A stretch of DNA of 64,000 nt from Rotaria sordida. Its lineage: Eukaryota > Rotifera > Eurotatoria > Philodinida > Philodinidae. Positions 1 to 13,190 of the stretch are shown one piece after another. The first letter of the stretch is position 1. Each line of letters opens with the position of its first letter. A program made the translations under genes and the position numbers. The stretch lies in the NCBI GenBank assembly GCA_905250125.1, contig CAJNOL010000081.1, forward strand, positions 62,001 to 126,000. Reading direction: 5' to 3'. The notes beneath the pieces are model-generated. The model made no database searches. It saw only the letters and a list, made by a program, of their open reading frames with translations, and was not told the DNA's origin.

Positions 1-2532
1 GGTTTAGCACCTGTTGGACATCCAAAAGGAATACAACGAGAAGTAATATGAAAAAAAAAAAAACAATTTTTATGATACTTTTTTTTTTTTTTATTTGAAT
101 AGAATTCAGCATCAAAACAAATAACAGATTTAAAACAAGAACCAAAACGTGAAGAAAGAGATGTTGAGAATAATTTAAGTTTAAGACCTGATCAATATAA
201 TAAAAAACTTACTTTAGTAAGTAAAGTTCTTTTTTAATCAAAGAAAAGTTAATATGACTTGAAGGATTTCAAATACTTCAAACAAAAGTTTTATTTTATT
301 TTATGACTGATAATAAATTGACTGTAATCATTTATATTAGAAGTGAAGGATAGAAAATAGTCAGATTTCTTCTTTCAAAATGGTGAAAATAAAATATGTG
401 GTGCAATAACTACGAATTTCCGAAGGGCTAATCTGATTTTGAAAGAAGTGTCACCCATCGGATCCGAAGTTTTTGAACACTGAGATTTTATAATTATAGA
501 TTTATATTATTTTTTTATTTGTAAACAGAGAAACAATCGTGGGATTTTATTTTTTGATTTACTTTCGTCACTCAATGATAATTCAAAATAATAATAATAT
601 CTCGAAATTGTAGTGAACAAGAAAAGCTATTAGCAGAATTCCTGTTGGATTAAAATGTGAAACACAATGTAACTGCTCTTGGCAATCATAGAAAAATTGT
701 TTTGAGACAAGTTTTTATACCATTCTTCAAAAACGCAATAAAGAAGTAGCTGAACGAGAACACAGGGAAAGGATTGTTGCTAATACATCTGTCAAGGACT
801 GTAGGAATGGGATGAGTAAGTCTAACTCTATACTTCTTTTAGATTGTGTTTCACAAAAGTTATGTACTCGAATCATGCTAAATTTTTTTAGTTTTATTGA
901 AAGTGCTTTCACATTAACTAATCACTTCAGTGAATTTACATAAGAAAAAAATTTTGTTTTTTTTCTTAGAATCCAAAAACAAAAGCAAAAGATTGGTCAG
1001 ATCAAGAAATTCTTCTATTACTTGAAGGTAAAATTATTGATTTTGCTTTTCTTTTTTTGTTATTGTTCTCTTGATTAAAAACTTTATCTTCTTATATTCA
1101 GGTCTTGAAATGTATAAAGATGATTGGAATAAAGTTTGTGAACATGTTGGTACACGTACACAAGATGAATGTATATTAAAATTTCTTCAATTACCAATTG
1201 AAGATCCTTATTTAGAAGGCAATGGCTCAACATTAGGTCCACTTGCATATCAACCAATACCATTTAGTCAAAGTGGTAATCCAGTTATGTCAACTGTTGC
1301 TTTTCTTTCATCAATTGTTGATCCACGTGTATCAAGTGCTGCTGTTAAAGCTGCTTTAGATGAATTTACTAAAATGCGTGATGAAGTTTCACCATCATTT
1401 ATTGAAACAAATCGAGAAATAATTGAAAATGCTTTAAAAAAAGGAAAAAAACTTGATGAAAATTCAAGTTTAGAATTACTTGGATTAACAAGTAGTACAG
1501 GTATATTTTTTTGAAAACAATCGATATATTTCGATTTAAATATTATATTTATTTTCTTCTTTTTTTTTTTTTTGAAAAAGATGAAACTATAACAGATAAA
1601 ACTAAAAATAGTACTGATAATGAAGATCCATCTAAAGTTAAACAAGAAAAAATGGATATTAATGATGAACAACAAACATCAACAGATAAATCGGTAAATA
1701 AAATTATTTCATTTTGAAAAATTCTTAATAAAAAAAATTTCTTTTTTTTTTTTGGTTTAGCTTAATCATGAAGATGAATCAAAAAAAATGGATATTGATG
1801 AAAATGAAAAATCAATAATAGAAACAAATACACAAAGTGGTGATACACAAATTATAACTGATGATACATCATCAACTATTCCAAAAACAACAACAAATGT
1901 TGATCAAAATTCAAAAAGAACTTCAGCTAATGATGTTAATGAAAGAGATATTAAAACAGCTGCAGCAAGTGCATTAGCAGCAGCAGCTGTTAAAGCTAAA
2001 GTATATTATATATATATATATATATCAGAATCTTTTATTTCAAAAATTCGTTCCTGTATTTTAGTATTTAGCTTCAATTGAAGAACGTAAAATAAAATCT
2101 GCTGTTGCACAAGTTGTTGAAATGCAAATTAAAAAATTAGAAATTAAATTACGACATTTTGAAGAATTAGAAACAATTATGGATCGTGAACGTGAAATGC
2201 TTGAAATTCAACGACAACAATTATTACAAGAACGACAACAATTTCAATTAGAACAAATAAAAGCATCAGAATTAAAACATCGACAAACAACAACACATCC
2301 TATAACAACACCATCAACTGTACATAATACACAAATTTCTAATGTTAATACAAATGGTAAACAACAATCAAATGTTACTTCATCATCATTATCATCGTCA
2401 CCACCACCCCAACCACCACCACCATCAACAACAACAGCAGCAACAAATATTCCTTCACAATCAACTAATGGAAATGAACCACATATGCAAAGTGAAGAAT
2501 CAACAGATTCTCAACAAAGTGATGGTAAATAA
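1..2532 (+). CDS. SMARCC: SMARCC/SWI3 chromatin-remodelling subunit, 5'-truncated by window edge
   Basis: Core scaffold subunit of SWI/SNF (BAF) nucleosome-remodelling complexes, nuclear. Seven exons are readable with GT-AG junctions and matching phases: 1-42, 103-216, 970-1027, 1102-1500, 1581-1693, 1761-2000, 2065-2532. Exons 3-4 encode the SANT domain ([14 protein letters not shown], then [16 protein letters not shown] and TRTQDECI), followed by PIEDPYLE and the SMARCC-specific block [15 protein letters not shown] and [17 protein letters not shown]. Exon 7 holds the signature coiled coil EERKIKSAV and [19 protein letters not shown], then a Gln/Pro/Ser/Thr-rich tail ending SDGK-stop at 2532. 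The SWIRM domain and N-terminus lie before the window. A phase-1 donor at 2525 overlaps the last codons, so an alternative read into 2592-2660 and beyond is possible. Intron 217-969 is unusually long. Family assignment is very secure; the exact C-terminus is not. Confidence 0.95.
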
Positions 2533-2591
2533 AAAAAGAAACAATAAAATTTCCTATTTAATTTTTATTTATAATCGTTATTTTTTTTAAG

Positions 2592-3873
2592 CTTCACCTG
2601 CTACAATGACATCACCAAAAATGTTATCATCATTAGGAAATGATAATAATATTCCTGAAGGTAAATTTTGCATGAATATTTCTCTAGTTGGCTCATTCCG
2701 CTGCTTGGTTTGATTTTATTCCATGCTTGCTTTATCTCCGTTTTCCCTATTGTTTGTTGTAGTTTTGTAGTTGTTGCACGTCAATAGATGCATAAATATA
2801 TATATATACATATACACGTAGAAAAACAAACTTGCAACAAAAAAAAAAACATGCGCTCTCTCGCTGGCCAGTTTAAATAAAATAAATAAATCTCAATCAC
2901 TATATTGCTGTCAAAAAAAAAAAGAATCTTTTTTCCCCCTTTAGTTAGTTGTATGAAAAATGTAGATAGTTTGCTTAAACAACATCTATTTTAAAACTCA
3001 ACAAACAAAAAACAAAAAAAAAAAAGAAAAGAAAACGGTTAGAATTTGCTCTAACGCTTTATTGACATTGTTTATTCTTTTTTACGTATGTTTCTCTCCT
3101 ATGTGGGATTAGCTCGGGGCTAACTTAATATATACATATATGATTTTCAAATATTTCTTTTTCTTTCTTATTTTATGATTGATTTCAAATACATTCTTTT
3201 CTTTATCGTTTTGTCTATTTCTGTGGTGTTGGTTTTCTCTATTTCTATGTTGATGTTATCTGGCCAAGATACATAAAAAGCTCAAGAGAGAGAGAGAGAG
3301 AGAGAGCGCATATATTTGTTGTTTTGTATATATTGTCCTTGTCTGCATGTTCACTTCATGTATATAATCTTTTCACTATTGCCATTGTTTTGTACACACA
3401 TATTCATATATGTATATATATTTATATATTTGGGGTTGCATGCATCATCTTATGTTTCTTTTATGTAGTCAAAGACAATAAATTGATGCATGAAATGAAA
3501 AAAAAAAAAAAAGATTTTTTTTTTAAATTTCCATAGATATATTTTGTTATTTTGTATTCTTCCTTATTTATTGTGTATTTGACTATATATATACAATAAT
3601 TTGTCTTCTTTGTTTTCTTTTTTTTGTTGTTATTATCTCTTTCCAATTTCAGGCAGTACAGTAGAAGCGACAACAACTAAAACAACAACAACAACAACAA
3701 CATCAACAACATCTTCTCATGGTGTTACAATTAATAATACAATAATCACTACAAGTGAAAAAATGCTGATTGTAAACACCGGTGAAAATGGCAGTGATAC
3801 AAATAATATTACTAATAATGCTCCTGTACCTACTATTACAGAAAATGACAATACAAATAATAATAATTATTAA
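2592..3873 (+). CDS. Extra 3' exons downstream of SMARCC (low-complexity tail)
   Basis: Two open exons follow the SMARCC stop. Exon 2592-2660 (acceptor TTTTTTTTAAG, donor GTAAAT at 2661) reads ASPATMTSPKMLSSLGNDNN and continues IPEG; it can be joined in phase 1 to the donor at 2525. Exon 3653-3873 (acceptor TTTCAG) is also phase 1 and reads GSTVEATTTK, then a Thr run and an Asn-rich end, stop at 3873. The intron 2661-3652 is nearly 1 kb and holds only homopolymers, TA repeats and a (GA)n microsatellite near 3283-3306. These exons could be an alternative SMARCC C-terminus, or the 5' end of the zinc-finger gene using ATG 2606. Sequence alone cannot decide; no domain is recognisable. Confidence 0.45.
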
Positions 3874-4356
3874 CAAAATTAAAAAAAAACCCTTTTTGTG
3901 TTTTCTCATCGTTTTTTTTTTCTTTGTTCTTTTCTTTTCTGTGTCTCTCGAATGTATTCTCTTAAAAAGTTGCCAGCCAGGCGTTTAACTCATTTTGAAT
4001 GATCTTTGTGTTTCGTCTGTTATTAGAATTTGATCCTTTTTTTTTTTGTTCTTTCTTCTCTTATTCTTTTCAAATAACGCATACACTACTCACTGCCACT
4101 TACATACACACAACATAGTGTATTATATATATATTTACTTCTATTAGAAATTCAAATTTATGTCTCTTCTTGTTAGAGCTAAATCAGAATATGAAACAAA
4201 AGAAAAGATGTGTATGTGTTATTAAAAAAAAATGCGTCTTATATTATTTCTTATTTGTTGTTGATCATTAAAAAACAATGAAAACAAGCCAAAAAAAAAC
4301 ACACAATCTGTATAGATTAAAAAAAATGATTGTTTTATGTTATTTCTTATTTCTAG

Positions 4357-4850
4357 GAGGTTTATCAGATAATAGTGAATTATCTGATGATCAAGATGAA
4401 GGCTCAATATCTTCATCATCATTAACAATTGTACGAAAAAAAAGTCGAAATCCAACATCATCATTACGTACAGCATTAACAGGAAATTTTCATAATACAT
4501 CAAGACGATTTGAATCAAATGATCAATTAAATAGTGGTACAGCTTCATCATCATATACAAGTGGACATCATGTAGATGATGATAAACGACGATATCAATG
4601 TTCAACATGTTCAAAAAAATTTAAACATAAACATCATTTAAAAGAACATGAAAGATTACATACTGGAGAAAAGCCATATACGTGTGATAAATGTGGAAAA
4701 CGATTTAGCCATTCAGGTAAATTGAATCATTTTTATTTCTTTTCATTTATTTTTTTTGTTTTTGTTTTGTCTCAAGGTTCATATTCTCAACATATCAATC
4801 AACGCAACAAATATTGTCGACCTGATCAAGCTGATACAGAATTCGATTAA
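4357..4850 (+). CDS. ZEB/zfh-1-like zinc-finger exons (two fingers)
   Basis: Exon 4357-4716 (acceptor TTTCTAG) and exon 4777-4850 (acceptor TCTCAAG), joined over a 60 bp intron with phase-1 ends. The protein has an acidic Ser-rich lead ([14 protein letters not shown]), then finger 1 [21 protein letters not shown] (C-x2-C-x12-H-x3-H), linker TGEKPY, and finger 2 [25 protein letters not shown], a C2HC finger. [10 protein letters not shown] and RFSHSGSYSQH are hallmarks of the last two fingers of ZEB1/ZEB2 and Drosophila zfh-1, sequence-specific DNA-binding repressors. The homeodomain, N-terminal finger cluster and CtBP-binding region of ZEB are not visible here, so this is either a short ZEB-like protein, a fragment, or an alternative 3' end spliced from 2660 (phase compatible). 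Stop TAA at 4848-4850. Confidence 0.75.
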
Positions 4851-5400
4851 TTCAACAAAACAATAATATTCATGAACAAAAAAACAAAAAAGATCGATCG
4901 CTTCTGCTGCTGCTTCTTCTTCTTTTGTCTTTCAGTGATTTGTTTTTTTCTTTTTGTTTCTTTTGCTAGGTCTTCCTTTTCTTTTCTTTTTTTCGACAGA
5001 ACAAAAACAGTTTTATGTAGATAATATTTAAAAACGTGATATTAACAAACGAACAGTATTACACATAATAGACAATAATTTTAAGTATTTATTAAATGTG
5101 ATAAAAAAAAACAAAACAAACATAGCAAGCATTCTACAATGAAATTTCCGATTGTGTAACGCTCAATGTTTTTGTTTGTATATAAATAAAACAAGGGGCG
5201 AAATAGATCAAAAACTATAAGTGTTTGTGAAAAATTTCGATTAAAATAATAATCAATTCATATAATAAATAATCGTTTGTATTTTGTCTTTTATAGCGCA
5301 ATACATCTTATAGATTTGTTTCTGTTTTTTTCTTTTTTGTAAATAAAACTTTTTCTAATATTAAATTCTATCGATACGATTTGCTTTTAGAAAAAGAACT
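4851..5400. other. Intergenic, no gene seen
   Basis: AT-rich spacer with T-tracts between the zinc-finger stop and KRR1. It ends in a T-rich stretch and an AG about ten bases before the KRR1 ATG, which looks like a 3' splice acceptor (see findings). No ORF of interest. Confidence 0.6.
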
Positions 5401-7268
<1,868 letters not shown>

Positions 7269-7373
7269 TTTTTATTTTTGTAAAATAAAAATTCTATAAG
7301 GCTAATTATCATTCATAAAAATTTGTTTTTTTTTTTTTCTTTTTGTTTTGTTTTTTCTATTTGATAAATATAA

Positions 7374-7820
7374 CTAAACTAACATGATTAATATACCAAT
7401 CATGAATAGAAAAGAAATTGTTGTTTTTATTGAAGCTGATGAAATAACTATTGATGTATCATCAAGACATGAACCTGATAAACAACGAAGTTTTGTTGTA
7501 CAAATAATTCCACCTTGATGTTGACATTTTAATTCAGCAAGATGAGTTTTTCCATTCCATAAACCTTTACAACGATTTTGATTTAAATATAAATCAAGTT
7601 GATTATTTCCTAATGTACCAACACCAATTTGTACTGAACCATATTTAACAGTAAGTGTTGATCGTTTTTGATTTAATATAAATGGTCCATTTGGTTCACA
7701 TGTTTCAGTTGAAGAATTACATTCACATGAATCAATTAAAAATATTCCATTTAAATTTTGACTTGATATTGTTTGTAGAAATGTAAAACATAGAATGAGT
7801 ATAACAGTTGTATGAAACAT
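7374..7820 (-). CDS. Small secreted, probably GPI-anchored protein
   Basis: Single-exon ORF of 148 residues starting at the ATG complementary to 7818-7820; an in-frame TTG six codons upstream is less likely. Residues 1-21 form a signal peptide (MFHTTVILILCFTFLQTISS). The mature part has eight Cys residues (CECNSSTETC, NRCKG, LKCQH, IICTTKLRCLSGSC), implying disulphide bonding, and two clear N-linked sites are possible (NSS and nearby). The last 20 residues are hydrophobic (ISFLFMIGILIMLV) and follow a small-residue stretch (SSASIK), the layout of a GPI-anchor signal or a C-terminal membrane anchor. I do not recognise the family. It is convergent with KRR1, with about 105 bp between stops. Confidence 0.7.
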   Translation of the reverse strand: MFHTTVILILCFTFLQTISSQNLNGIFLIDSCECNSSTETCEPNGPFILNQKRSTLTVKYGSVQIGVGTLGNNQLDLYLNQNRCKGLWNGKTHLAELKCQHQGGIICTTKLRCLSGSCLDDTSIVISSASIKTTISFLFMIGILIMLV

Positions 7821-8012
7821 ATTGATATGAATGTTCAAAATTGATGAAAGAACAAGATTTATAAATGAACAGTTTCATGTAATTGATATTTTAAGCCTTT
7901 GTATGTTGAATATTTAGATTAAAGTAAAGGTAATATGAGATGTTATATATATATATATTTAACATCAATCTCATGGTTATATCTTGAAAAAAGAATTTTT
8001 ATTTTCACATAG

Positions 8013-8123
8013 TACTTGTATATCGATGAAACAGAAGATTTAAAACAAGGTGAATATTATAAAATAGACAATCAAAGTTTAGTATGTTATTCTTATATTA
8101 ATGATACATTCGTTTGTAATTAA
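8013..8123 (+). pseudogene. Isolated terminal-exon-like fragment
   Basis: After a good acceptor (TTTTATTTTCACATAG) the sequence reads YLYIDETEDLKQGEYYKIDN and QSLVCYSYINDTFVCN before a TAA. Its codon usage looks coding, but no upstream exon on the same strand is visible, since 7374-7820 is the opposite strand. Probably a leftover exon of a lost gene, or the last exon of a gene with an intron spanning the secreted-protein locus. Function unknown. Confidence 0.35.
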
Positions 8124-10190
8124 AATGAATACGTTAAGAGAAATTGAGTTTCATTCGATGAGACAATAGCATTTAGAAATTTAACAATGTAAGAATAATA
8201 GATTTTCTCAAAACAATGAAAATATTGAATTTTAAAAAAAACTGGCTTCGTTTATAGTTTTCAGTCAATATAAGTAACTAGATTTTGTTTCTGTATAAAA
8301 TGTGTTACATTTTTTTCTATTGATTACTGTCGATTGGCAATTTCTCGACGGTGAGAGAGCAAGCTTTATGAATAACGATGTTTGGCTTTTCGATATAAAA
8401 AATATTTATTAATAAACGCAACAAAAGCCATTGTCGTAAAACATGAGCTTTTTGTAACATGCAGTCGAATATCTGATCTTTATCATATTTTTACAAATAT
8501 TTACTTGATCGAAACTAACAATCACAATAACAATGCAGTTTTCCTTAACTCATGTATCATATGTATGTAGTTAGAAACGATGGTGTGATGTTGAGAGTTA
8601 GCGTACAAATTTGAAGTGATTATTATGACATGCACTGGTTAGTCTGAAGTTGTTCATGTGAAAGAAGAATTCCATTCTCACATTCTTACAAGAAATAGAA
8701 CATGTAGAAGAATTACAACATGAAGAAGAACAAAAAAAGTGAAATCAAACAATATTGAAACTACTACAAGATGAGGAGCAACGAGAGGAAATGACTTTAT
8801 AAGCTCTACATTGTAAAAGAGAAAAGGCGTAGAATAGTAAAGCCAATAAAAAAAAGTTTATTAGCCTCATAAATCCTTTTAGAACATATGACGTTTTTAT
8901 AAATCCTTCGAAGAATTCATGAAAATTTGATGTAGTGTTTACGAGGCAAATGAAACCTTTTGTTGACTTTATTATTCTATGCTTTTGTTTTAACAGTATA
9001 ATACTACTTGATGGAGACCAACTCCGTCAATTAAAATTATTTGTTAATGATTTCAAAATAGAAATCAATTGTTATGTATCAGGATATAATTCAATTATCA
9101 AAGAAACGCAATTTAATTAAAGATGACAAGAATATAATATTGTATGATTGAATATTATTGATATTCATAATACTATTGACATAAAAAGTTTTATTGCTTC
9201 TTGTTAACTGAATATGTCTATCTTTTTTCTTTTTTTATTAAGACATTAATATTCTAGATAAAATTCTTTTCTTCTATTAATAATGACAACAAATAATAAG
9301 TATTCAAATTAGACAATCGATCATAATGATATTGTTTATGAAAGACGAATAAAAGACATTTTGAAATATGTCATGTATGTTTTTTTTAGATCTTCTAGTT
9401 ATATTTTTGAGTGTTTTAATTTCGATAATTTGGAAAAGATGTACAATAAAATTGAATTTAATAACGACTTTATTGATGTGTTTAATAATGTTTATGTACT
9501 GTACAAAGACGAATATGAAACCGATAATCTTGAAGGAAAGACAGTTCTTCATGTCAAGCAGCGGTGTCCAATTCGAAAGTTGATTTCGAGTATTAAACTA
9601 GTGTTCAAGTACCTAATTACTCAGTATTACTTTTCGTGTGCTAAGATTTCACGAAAAATCTTAGTGAGAGAGATGCCGTTTGTGTGTACTTCTTAGTGGA
9701 ATACTTTAGTATTTAAATTTCAAATTTTCAACTGTCAAATATTCAATAACTGAACTCAACTTTTAAGTTTGACATGTGTGGTTAGAAAAACGAATTGTTT
9801 GCAAATTGTTATCCGATAACTTTGATTCTTTGAAACATTTCATCACAATTCTTCTCTATACATTCCTGGTCAACGATATGACTTCTATCGAATTCAAAAA
9901 TCAACATGAAAATTTTATAGAAAGAGTAACATGTATTTGACTAAAATATTTATTATGAATGTTTGTGTAATAAAGACTCAAGAATATCAAGAACAATACC
10001 AATAAAAATCTGCATGTATTCCAACTATGATTTGCAAGCAACAACAATGACAGTGATATGTCTGTGTTTAATTCAACCAAAACTTGTTTAGATAATTTAA
10101 GAAATATGATGATTCAATGAGATTTATATCAAGATGTTAGATTATTGAAAAAATAATTAATTTATTGTAAGCGTTCATCCATAATAAATA
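8124..10190. other. Gene-poor intergenic region
   Basis: No supported gene. Around 8690-8805 there are short stretches that translate as acidic coiled-coil (HVEELQHEEEQKK, stop, LLQDEEQREEMTL), apparently a decayed coding fragment. The open frames at 8935-9120 and 9361-9696 have AT-driven composition and no domain, so I treat them as chance. Confidence 0.5.
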
Positions 10191-10194
10191 AAAC

Positions 10195-10327
10195 TGTAGA
10201 TATGTCTGCCGAACGAGTCTTTTCCATATTTTATAATCTTTTCAATGATGCAAAATACTATCGAAAAATTATTGGTAATGATATGAGGTCGTTATTTACA
10301 TTGACTTTAATAAATATCCTTATGTGA
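10195..10327 (+). pseudogene. Possible hAT transposase C-terminal remnant
   Basis: The frame reads VDMSAERVFSIFYNLFNDAK and continues YYRKIIGNDMRSLFTLTLIN to a TGA. SAERVFS resembles the SxERxFS start of the hAT dimerisation domain. Upstream frames are broken. The match is short and the call tentative. Confidence 0.22.
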
Positions 10328-10534
10328 AAATGCAAAAAAAGAGTCGATTTGTAAAGATCTATCATTATTTACATGTTTTTTTTTAGACTAATTTCTTCTC
10401 GTAAGTATAGATATACGGATGATAATTATTCTCTTCACATAGAGTTTCTTGATATTTTTTCTGTAATGTATGATTATCACTGAACATCCGTCTATCGTAA
10501 ATCAGGTGCTGAATCTTATGTAGTACTATTGATA

Positions 10535-10600
10535 CATCCCCTACTCGACTTTCCCTAATGAAATCCCTAGGGGTTTCATTATGGAAAGTCGACTAGGGAT
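10535..10600. repeat. 66 bp imperfect hairpin
   Basis: Two arms of about 31 bp (ATCCCCTACTCGACTTTCCC against its complement ending GTCGACTAGGGAT) face each other around CCCTAGGGG with almost no loop. It is a small fold-back element or the core of one. No flanking gene uses it. Confidence 0.75.
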
Positions 10601-11675
10601 TAGAACAATTCTATGTGAATTGTTGAGATTGATTACTAGCTTTTATAGAGTGAGACTTGTTTAATCTGATATCGTTTTGTGAATGGTGTCGTTCTTATCT
10701 GAGATATGTTTCTGCTAAAAGATGTCGAATCGGAAGTAATTTCATTTGCATTTTTTCTTTTTTATGATCTCTAATCGAAAGTTGTAACATTGAATCATTT
10801 GATTGATCTTCTGTTTGTAGAAAATATATAAATTTAGGACAGATATTTAGTTATTTTGAGAAAATTCTCATAGATTGTTGGGAGATTTTCTGTGAAATAT
10901 AGGCAAGTGACACATTTATGAGAGTAGAATTTTCTGAATCGCTAATATATTTTAAAGAGATTGGCTTTAAAGATCATAGAATTGTTTGAAAAGATTTTCT
11001 TCAACTTCAGCCACACTTGTTTTAATCAAATTAGTGTTGATTTTTTTTGAAGAATATCGAATATGGAAATGTTGGAAGTATAGAAGTTAATAGACAGTCG
11101 TATCGTCGACTATCTCGGTGTCTGTTCGAAAAAAACATGAACTATTTCCATTTATGCTAGATATCTTGCAAAACGCACCCTCACAAACCTTTGTTTGATC
11201 GATTTATCATTAAAAAACTAGCGTTATCAACGACATGTATTCAGAGAATTCGAGTAACAAGAAAAAAACATGGAGGTCGATAAATTAAATTTAAAAATAA
11301 ATATCTTATGATAACTGATAATCGATATGTCCTTAGTTGAAATGAAAAAAGGTTGTTTATATATTGATTGGTTCTTTCTACCCACAATTAAATCTTTAAT
11401 CGATTGATATTTTTTTCAATAAATGAAAAAGTCGTCTCGTGCTCATCTTGTCATTTTTCTTTTCATTACAAATCAAAAATTCTTCAATATCATCATTATT
11501 AAATATGACAAATAATAGTAAGTGTACTACAAAACAAAATGACTTTAGTTTTTTTTTTCGCTTGAAAATACACATTTTTAATGTTCTATATACGAATAGA
11601 TGTAAATAGATTTTGATCAAATCAATCTTTAAGTTTTATTTAAAAATCCTAATAGTAAATAATTACTTTTATTTC
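10601..11675. other. Intergenic, no feature seen
   Basis: AT-rich sequence without a convincing coding frame. The reading frame at 11396-11620 (-) is Lys/Phe/Leu-rich and composition-driven. Confidence 0.5.
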
Positions 11676-11679
11676 GATA

Positions 11680-11940
11680 GAAGAAAAACAAAACGTCTTC
11701 TAGTGGTGATAATAATATTGTCCACCGTTTGAATGCTCTTAAACAACAAAATAAATCATTTAAAACTGTTAAGGTCGAGTTGCAGAAAAGAAATATGAAC
11801 AATGTTTGAAACGATTAAATGTAACAAATAAACAAAATCATATAAATACGGATAGTCAAATTCGAAAACAAAAACTTCAACCGAATAGACAAACAATTGG
11901 AGCTATTGATAATGTTCCACAACTTATTCTAAGTTTTTTT
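11680..11940 (+). pseudogene. Frameshifted coding fragment, unknown family
   Basis: After an acceptor-like TTTCGATAG the frame reads KKNKTSSSGDNNIVHRLNAL and KQQNKSFKTV, then must shift by one base near 11775 to continue VAEKKYEQCLKRLNVTNKQN and QTIGAIDNVPQLILSFF. Codon bias looks coding on both sides of the shift. It ends just before a 15-base G run (11985-11999) with no exon continuation. Likely a decayed gene fragment. Confidence 0.4.
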
Positions 11941-12190
11941 AAATATCGAATGCAGGCTCCCGATTGTTTTTGGGAGTAGGAAGAGGGGGGGGGGGGGGGC
12001 TAAAGATATGACAGAAATGAAATCGACTTTCTGCGAGAAATTTCACAGAAAGCATTTTTAGTTTAATTTCATTCCAGCAAATGCAGGAGTTTCCTGTTGA
12101 ACTGAACTGAACTTTAAAAAATTCCGTAGAAAGTCCCAGGTAGGGAAGAAAATGGTAAAATAGCATTAAAATGCTTTCAAACTTACATAA

Positions 12191-12313
12191 TTATAAAGAT
12201 GTAAAACGGTCACAAAAAATACTTTTCATTTGATATATTAAAATGATTATAAAAATGATCATTTTAATATATCAAATGAAAAGCATTTTTTGTGACCGTT
12301 TTATATCATTATA
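12191..12313. repeat. 123 bp near-perfect hairpin
   Basis: Arms of about 58 bp starting TTATAAAGATGTAAAACGG and ending CCGTTTTATATCATTATAA pair with only a few mismatches around a loop of roughly 5 bp. Size and symmetry fit a fold-back MITE. No coding capacity. Confidence 0.85.
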
Positions 12314-12480
12314 ATAATATTTCTTTTAATATTTATTTGTTCAGACTTAATTCGTTTCAATAGGTTTGCATTTTAATTCCTCAGAAAATGATATATTTTA
12401 TATATATATATGTTTATACATATTATTCACCATTCTCGAGGCACTTCAAATTAATAATCCAAAATAATCAATTTCCTAAC

Positions 12481-12711
12481 ATAACTTTATCATTTTTATG
12501 ATTAAGTTTCTGCATAGGTTTTTCTTTTGATGCTATTTTTCTTAACTAAGACAATCAAATAGTTCAATGTATTCAAATCTGAGCTAATTTAGATCTGAAT
12601 ATATATTGAACGATTTAGTTTGGAACGAATTTCTACATTTTCGCAATTAGAAAAAATAGCATCAAAAGAAAAACCTATGCTAAAACTTAATCATAAAAAT
12701 GACAAAGTTAT
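12481..12711. mobile_element. 231 bp MITE-like element, 60 bp terminal inverted repeats, TA flanks
   Basis: The first 60 bp (ATAACTTTATCATTTTTATG onward) and the last 60 bp (ending CATAAAAATGACAAAGTTAT) are inverted copies with a handful of mismatches. If the flanking TA is read as target duplication, the ends are ACTTTATC and GACAAAGT, which would suit the Tc1/mariner superfamily. The roughly 110 bp interior is non-coding. Confidence 0.8.
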
Positions 12712-13190
12712 ATTATGGTGCCTTTATTCTTGTCTATAGTACTGGAATATTTTTTTCGTAAAGAAGAAACCACAGATATATTCATGACTGTACTATTTGC
12801 TGAGAAACAGAGCGAGAACATAGGTAGCTTTGATCGTACTTCCATCGGCGATCAATTCAATAATAGATTTTTACAGCTATCAGTGAATTACACACTCTCG
12901 AATAACCGATGATAAAAGTCAATTCAATATGCAAATGACTCATATGATCAATTTTCATCTTGATATTATATCGAAAACCTAGACTAATATATTTTGTAAC
13001 AGAATTTATTTTAGTATAAATGTACAAAAGAAATACAAGAAAATAACGAATAATAGCACATGAGTTCTTTTTGGACATCTTGTTTTATTTTGCATAGAAA
13101 AATAATTTTTATGATATGAAAACGAAAGATCACTGAAGAACAAATCACAGATTAGATACTATCTGAACATAGCATCATAATATGTTATTA

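Noticed and set aside
1268..1675. 135-residue minus-strand frame opposite SMARCC
   Set aside because: Shadow of exons 4-5; composition of poly-Lys/Phe from T-tracts and no domain.
3324..3676. Short frames in the intron before the Thr/Asn-rich exon
   Set aside because: Built from TA/CA repeats and T-tracts; no splice context or coding bias.
4222..4614. 130-residue minus-strand frame opposite the zinc-finger exon
   Set aside because: Antisense of the ZEB-like exon; His/Leu/Met-rich pattern is the complement of the Ser/Asp codons.
9361..9696. 111-residue plus-strand frame in the gene-poor region
   Set aside because: No family, no splice signals, overlapping frames equally open; treated as chance in AT-rich DNA.
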